A DNA stretch of 64,000 nucleotides from positions 127,137-191,136 of the forward strand of contig JAVJUS010000005.1 in NCBI GenBank assembly GCA_040220455.1. Reading direction: 5' to 3'. Positions within the stretch are counted from its first letter, which is position 1. The number at the start of each line of letters is the position of its first letter. The notes below the pieces were generated by a model. It was not told the origin of the DNA, ran no database searches, and saw only the letters and a list, made by a program, of their open reading frames with translations. Shown piece by piece: positions 60,307 to 64,000 of this stretch. The position numbers were made by a program, and so were the translations under genes. The DNA is from JAVJUS01 sp040220455. GTDB taxonomy: Bacteria; Pseudomonadota; Alphaproteobacteria; DSM-16000; Inquilinaceae.

Positions 60307-61383
60307 ATGACCGAGAAAGCCGTCCCGGTGATCCTTTGCGGAGGGGCGGGGACCCGCCTCTGGCCCCTGTCGACGCCGCGCCGGCCCAAGCATCTGCTGA
60401 AGCTGCTCTCGGACGAGACGCTGCTGCAGACCACCGCGCGGCGCTTTTCGGACACCGACGCCTTCGACGCCCCGATCGCGATCTGCCATCAGATCCACGG
60501 CCCGGAGGTCGCCAACCAGCTCGCGGCCAAGGGGATGATGCCGCGGTCGGTCCTGATGGAGCCGATCGGGCGCAACACGGCTCCTGCGATCGTGCTGGCC
60601 GCCTACGAGGCGGCGGTGCGCGACCCGGCGACGCCGCTCGTCATCGTGCCGGCCGATCACGACATCACCGCGCCGCTCGCCTTCCGCGACGCCCTGCGCA
60701 CGGCGATCGCCACGGCGAAGGACGGCTGGATCGTCACGCTCGGCATCGAGCCCGACCGCGCCTCGGAGGCCTTCGGCTATATCGAGATGGGCGAGGCGAT
60801 GGCGGGCTCGCGGCGGGTGCACCGGATCGGCAGCTTCGTCGAGAAGCCGGCGGAATCCGTTGCCAAGCGCATGCTCGCCGCCGGCCGCTTCGCCTGGAAC
60901 GCCGGCATCTTCGTCGCCCGCGCCGACACCATCCTGGCAGAGGCCGAGCGCCTGGCCCCGGAGGTCGCCCAGGCCGCGCGCGGCGCCCTGGGCGCGGCCC
61001 GGCGCAGCGGCTCCGGGCTTGTGGCTATCGACGCCGCCTCGTTCTCCCGCGCGCCGTCCCTGCCCTTCGACGTGGCGATCATGGAGCACACCGACCGCGG
61101 CGCCGTCGTGCCGGTCAGCATGGGCTGGAGCGACATCGGCTCCTGGCAGGCCGTGCGCGCCCGCCTGCCCCGCACGACGGAGGGCAACGCGCTCAGCGGC
61201 CCGGTCACCGAGCACGGCGTGCGCGACTCCCTGATCTGGTCGGACGGCCCGCCGGTGGTCGCGGTCGGCCTGGACAACGTCGCCGTCGTCGCGACCGCCC
61301 AGGGCGTGCTCGTCATGCCGCTCGACCAGGCGGAAAACCTCAAATCCATCGTGGCCGAGGTGGAAAAGCGCGCGGCCGAATAG
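60307..61383 (+). CDS. manC: Mannose-1-phosphate guanylyltransferase (GDP-mannose pyrophosphorylase)
   Basis: 358-residue nucleotidyltransferase making GDP-mannose from mannose-1-phosphate and GTP. VILCGGAGTRLWPLSTPRRPKHLL is the signature loop; EPIGRNTAPAIVLAA, VIVPADHDI, YIEMGE and SFVEKP follow. The short form lacks the fused phosphomannose isomerase domain. I chose the ATG at 60307 (six bases after GAGGTG) over the GTG at 60298. It ends the EPS operon and suggests mannose or a GDP-derived sugar in the polymer. Confidence 0.92.
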   Translation: MTEKAVPVILCGGAGTRLWPLSTPRRPKHLLKLLSDETLLQTTARRFSDTDAFDAPIAICHQIHGPEVANQLAAKGMMPRSVLMEPIGRNTAPAIVLAAYEAAVRDPATPLVIVPADHDITAPLAFRDALRTAIATAKDGWIVTLGIEPDRASEAFGYIEMGEAMAGSRRVHRIGSFVEKPAESVAKRMLAAGRFAWNAGIFVARADTILAEAERLAPEVAQAARGALGAARRSGSGLVAIDAASFSRAPSLPFDVAIMEHTDRGAVVPVSMGWSDIGSWQAVRARLPRTTEGNALSGPVTEHGVRDSLIWSDGPPVVAVGLDNVAVVATAQGVLVMPLDQAENLKSIVAEVEKRAAE

Positions 61384-61396
61384 GCCGCGCGTCCGG

Positions 61397-62227
61397 TCAG
61401 TCGAGCGCGTCCGGCTGGGTCGCGAGCACGTGCTCCAGGATCGGCTGGAAGTGCAGCCAGCCGATATATTCGCTGCCCACGTGTTCCCGGCTGTAGCGGG
61501 CCTTGTCGTCCGGGATGCGCAGGGGCGTGTGGCCGGAGGCGTCGATGGCGAGCTGCTGCTGGCAGCAGCGCTCCAGCGCGATGAACCAGAAGGCCGCGGA
61601 ATCGATGCTGTGCCGACTGGCGGTCAGCAGGCCGTGGTTCTGGTGGATCGCCGCTTTGACGCCCTTGAAGGCCTTGGCGACGCCGCCGCCGGCGCGCGTC
61701 TCCACCGTCACCTGGCCGGCCTCCTCCAGGATGACCGCGTGGTCCTCGAAGAAGGCGCAGGCATCCTGGGTGTAGGGCTCGAGCGGCCGGCCGAGCGCGG
61801 CATAGGCGGTGCCGTAGACCGTGTGGGCGTGGCACATGGCCAGGATGTCGGGGTGCTCCTCGTGGACCGCGGCATGCAGCACGAAGCCGGCGCGGTTGAC
61901 CGCGTGGCGGCCCTCCACGACGCGGCCGTCATGGTCGACCAGGATGAGGTTCGACATCGACACCCGGGCGAAGTGCACCGCCATCGGGTTGGTCCAGTAG
62001 AGCTCCGGACGCTCCGGGTCGCGAATCGTCAGGTGCCCGGCGAAGCCGTAGTCGAGATCGTGGAGCGCGAAGGCGCGGCAGGCCGCGACCAACCGGCGCT
62101 TGCGGTCGTGGCGCTCCTCCTCGACCGTCTCGAAAGCCGGTTCCTCCGGGAAGATCAGATCCTGCTGCTCGGGCTGGTAGATCGATGTGCGGTTGCCGAG
62201 ATCGAGCACGGCGCTTCTCCCCCTCAT
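61397..62227 (-). CDS. Class II aldolase/adducin-family protein
   Basis: 276 residues. The zinc-binding histidines are in MCHAHTVYGTAYAALG (two His) and AIHQNHGLLTASR, with an early GFAGHLTIRDP substrate-phosphate loop. The family includes fuculose-1-phosphate aldolase and sugar-acid aldolases, but related proteins without phosphate are common, and the specific reaction is unknown. It converges on manC with 13 bases between stops. Confidence 0.87.
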   Translation of the reverse strand: MRGRSAVLDLGNRTSIYQPEQQDLIFPEEPAFETVEEERHDRKRRLVAACRAFALHDLDYGFAGHLTIRDPERPELYWTNPMAVHFARVSMSNLILVDHDGRVVEGRHAVNRAGFVLHAAVHEEHPDILAMCHAHTVYGTAYAALGRPLEPYTQDACAFFEDHAVILEEAGQVTVETRAGGGVAKAFKGVKAAIHQNHGLLTASRHSIDSAAFWFIALERCCQQQLAIDASGHTPLRIPDDKARYSREHVGSEYIGWLHFQPILEHVLATQPDALD

Positions 62228-62391
62228 GTCGACTGTTGTCGACCAGTGACGTACGAGGCCGCCTCGCCCTCGTCAATTCCCCGGCGCGAAAGCGTCACGC
62301 CGCCCCCCCGCGTCGCCTCGGCCTCCCGTTCCAGATGGATCGGGGCCAGCTCGCGGCCGGCTGCGTGTCGAGACCCCGGGGAAAGAGGGTC

Positions 62392-63654
62392 CTATGCGCG
62401 CCCACGTCCTTCGAGGCGGTGCCGGAACAGCAGCAGCCCGGCGATCGTCGCCGCAGCGAAGGTGCCGCCGGCCAGGAACGTCCAGCGCGAGCCCAGGCCC
62501 TGCCACAGGGCGCCGGCCAGGACACTGGCCGCCAGCAGCGCCACCCCGGTGACCAGGTTGAACAGGCCGAAGGCGGTGCCACGCAGCTCGGCCGGTACCG
62601 CGTCGGCCACCAGCGCCGAAAGAAGGCCCTGGGTGAAGCCCATGTGCAGCCCCCACAGCACGACGCCGCCGAACAGGCCGGAGAAGCCCGGCGCGAAGGC
62701 CAGGAGCGCGTCCGCCGCGACCAGCAGGACGAGGCCGAGGATCAGCAGCGTCACGCGATCCGCCCGGTCGGCGATCACGCCGACCGGATAGGCCGACAGG
62801 GCGTAGGCGACGTTCATGACGACGAGCACCATCGGCACGGCCATGAGCGCCACCCCCGTCTCCTGTGCCTCGAGGACCAGGAACGCCTCGCTGAACCGGG
62901 CGAGCGTGAAGGTCGCGGCGACGGCGACGACGGCCCAGAAAGCCGGGCCGAGCCGCGCGATCTCCGACCGCGCGAGGGGACTGCTGACCACCCGCCGCGC
63001 CGCGGGACGCGCCGGTTCGCGTACGACGACGGCGATCAGGGCGAACGACAGGACGGCCGGGATCACCGCGACCCAGAAGACCGACACGAAGTCGTCGGCG
63101 AAAAGCGCCATCAGCCCGACCGCCGCCAGGGGTCCGAGGAACGCGCCCACGGTGTCGAGCGACTGGCGCAGGCCGAAGGCGGCGCCGCGCAGCCCGGGCG
63201 GGCTCAGATCGGCGACCAGGGCGTCGCGCGGCGCGCCGCGGATGCCCTTGCCGACCCGGTCGACGAAGCGGGCGGCGACCACCCAGCCGACCGACCCGGC
63301 GAGCGGAAAGACCGGCTTGGTCGCCGCCGCCAGCCCGTAGCCGGCCGCGGCCAACCACTTGCGCCGGCCGATCCGGTCGGACAGCGCGCCGGAGAAGACC
63401 TTGGTGATCGCGGCCGTCGCCTCGGCGATACCCTCGATGATGCCGACCGAAAGCGCCGTTGTGCCGAGTCCGACGACCAGATAGACCGGCAGCAGGGCGT
63501 GGATCATCTCCGAGGAGACGTCCATCAGCAGCGACACGAACCCGAGCGCCCAGATGCCGGCCGGCAGGCGCGGCAGCAGGCCGCAGAGTCGCGCGATACG
63601 TGATTTGTGCGCCATTGGCTCCGGCACGGCCGCCGTCTCGTCGCCGGCCGTCAC
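62392..63654 (-). CDS. MFS transporter
   Basis: 420 residues with twelve membrane helices. MFS landmarks are GALSDRIGRRKWLAAAGYG between helices 2 and 3 and GVIADRADRVTLLILG in the second half; RVGKGIRGAPRDALVAD is typical of a subgroup found in proteobacteria. I chose the GTG at 63654 because it overlaps the stop of the upstream isomerase remnant as GTGA; an internal ATG at 63615 is the alternative. The substrate is unknown. Confidence 0.87.
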   Translation of the reverse strand: MTAGDETAAVPEPMAHKSRIARLCGLLPRLPAGIWALGFVSLLMDVSSEMIHALLPVYLVVGLGTTALSVGIIEGIAEATAAITKVFSGALSDRIGRRKWLAAAGYGLAAATKPVFPLAGSVGWVVAARFVDRVGKGIRGAPRDALVADLSPPGLRGAAFGLRQSLDTVGAFLGPLAAVGLMALFADDFVSVFWVAVIPAVLSFALIAVVVREPARPAARRVVSSPLARSEIARLGPAFWAVVAVAATFTLARFSEAFLVLEAQETGVALMAVPMVLVVMNVAYALSAYPVGVIADRADRVTLLILGLVLLVAADALLAFAPGFSGLFGGVVLWGLHMGFTQGLLSALVADAVPAELRGTAFGLFNLVTGVALLAASVLAGALWQGLGSRWTFLAGGTFAAATIAGLLLFRHRLEGRGRA

Positions 63655-64000
63655 GCCGCCCCCTCGGGCGCCGCGGCGTCCCACTCGCGGCGGATCAGGG
63701 CGAGGCTCTCCGTGAACAGGGTGTCGAGATCGGGGAAGAGATCACGCCAGACGCGCGTCGCCGGGTCGCGGCGTCCTCGCTCAGCGGATTGCAGGTCTCG
63801 TCGGGAATGATGTTGACGAAGGTGCGCGCCAGCCCGATCGCGTCGAGCCGCCGGCCGATCGCGGCATAGGTCTTCGCGTCGCCGGAGAAGACGGGCAGCT
63901 CGACGCCGTCATAGCCCGCCGCCTTGATCGTCTCGAAGGTCCCGTCGTCGATCGTCCACGGCTCGCCGCCGAGGACGAGCGTATTGAAGCCGATCCGCAC
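63651..64000 (-). pseudogene. Sugar phosphate isomerase/epimerase with internal deletion and frameshift (window edge)
   Basis: The N-terminal part MRIGFNTLVLGGEPWTIDDG to NPLSEDAATR (GTG start at 64000) is the first ~80 residues of a TIM-barrel sugar phosphate isomerase. It then shifts frame near 63760 and continues as DPATRVWRDLFPDLDTLF...LIRREWDAAAPEGAA, which is the family's C-terminus, ending at 63651. About 170-190 central residues are missing. The two halves share the short overlap GCGACCCGGCG. The original stop overlaps the MFS start (GTGA), showing the genes were once coupled. Confidence 0.68.

Noticed and set aside
1..64000. CRISPR arrays, rRNA, tRNA, integrase or attachment sites
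   Set aside because: No regularly spaced repeats, conserved RNA segments or integrase gene were recognised by reading; a covariance-model scan would be needed to exclude small RNAs.

Overview
The window is GC-rich DNA (about 70% by eye) carrying tightly packed genes, many joined by ATGA or GTGA stop/start overlaps. Gene content (OxyR, PhaB, LacI-controlled sugar ABC transporter, ExoP/ExoY/ExoV-type exopolysaccharide genes, MOP flippase) points to an alphaproteobacterium, possibly Rhodospirillales-like. That placement is inference; no rRNA or tRNA gene was seen.

Layout. (1) 1-3.3 kb: a partial oxyR facing left, then phaB, an AhpD-like protein, a Nudix hydrolase and a PEBP protein. (2) 3.6-10.1 kb: a carbohydrate uptake and degradation operon: LacI regulator, solute-binding protein, two permeases with unusual extra domains, and an MGH1-like glycoside hydrolase. 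No ATPase gene is linked. (3) 10.3-18.2 kb: arylsulfotransferase-like protein, YHS protein, an RND efflux pair without an outer-membrane channel, and a YcaQ-type DNA glycosylase. (4) 18.2-43.6 kb: a surface-glycan region. Nucleotide-sugar genes (epimerase, WbpM-like dehydratase, WbpO/TviB-like dehydrogenase) are followed by a metabolic and toxin-antitoxin insert (SDR, VapBC, HIBADH-like, enolase superfamily). Then come an asparagine-synthase-type amidotransferase, FkbM and other methyltransferases, an HTTM-like membrane protein with a DCC partner, several glycosyltransferases, and an ABC-exporter-like protein whose nucleotide-binding domain has lost its ATPase motifs. A decayed IS3-family element closes the region. 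(5) 44.7-61.4 kb: an exopolysaccharide locus. ExoP-like co-polymerase/kinase and ExoY-like initiating transferase are divergent around a promoter region with a 16-bp direct repeat; then glycosyltransferases, Wzy-like polymerase, two pyruvyltransferases, Wzx-like flippase and a GDP-mannose pyrophosphorylase. (6) 61.4-64 kb: class II aldolase, MFS transporter and a broken sugar-phosphate isomerase gene.

How the genes fit together. Region 5 has nearly everything for a Wzx/Wzy-dependent, pyruvylated, probably mannose-containing exopolysaccharide: initiation, elongation, pyruvylation, flipping, polymerisation and length control. No Wza-type export channel is seen. Region 4 has the enzymes to make and amidate an N-acetylhexosaminuronic acid, similar in logic to some Pseudomonas O-antigen loci, plus several glycan methyltransferases. 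The most unusual items are the pseudo-ABC exporter (36.9-38.7 kb), the two-domain methyltransferase (33.5-35.3 kb), the DUF11-like insert in a sugar permease (6.3-7.6 kb), and the HTTM/DCC pair (29.5-31.7 kb).
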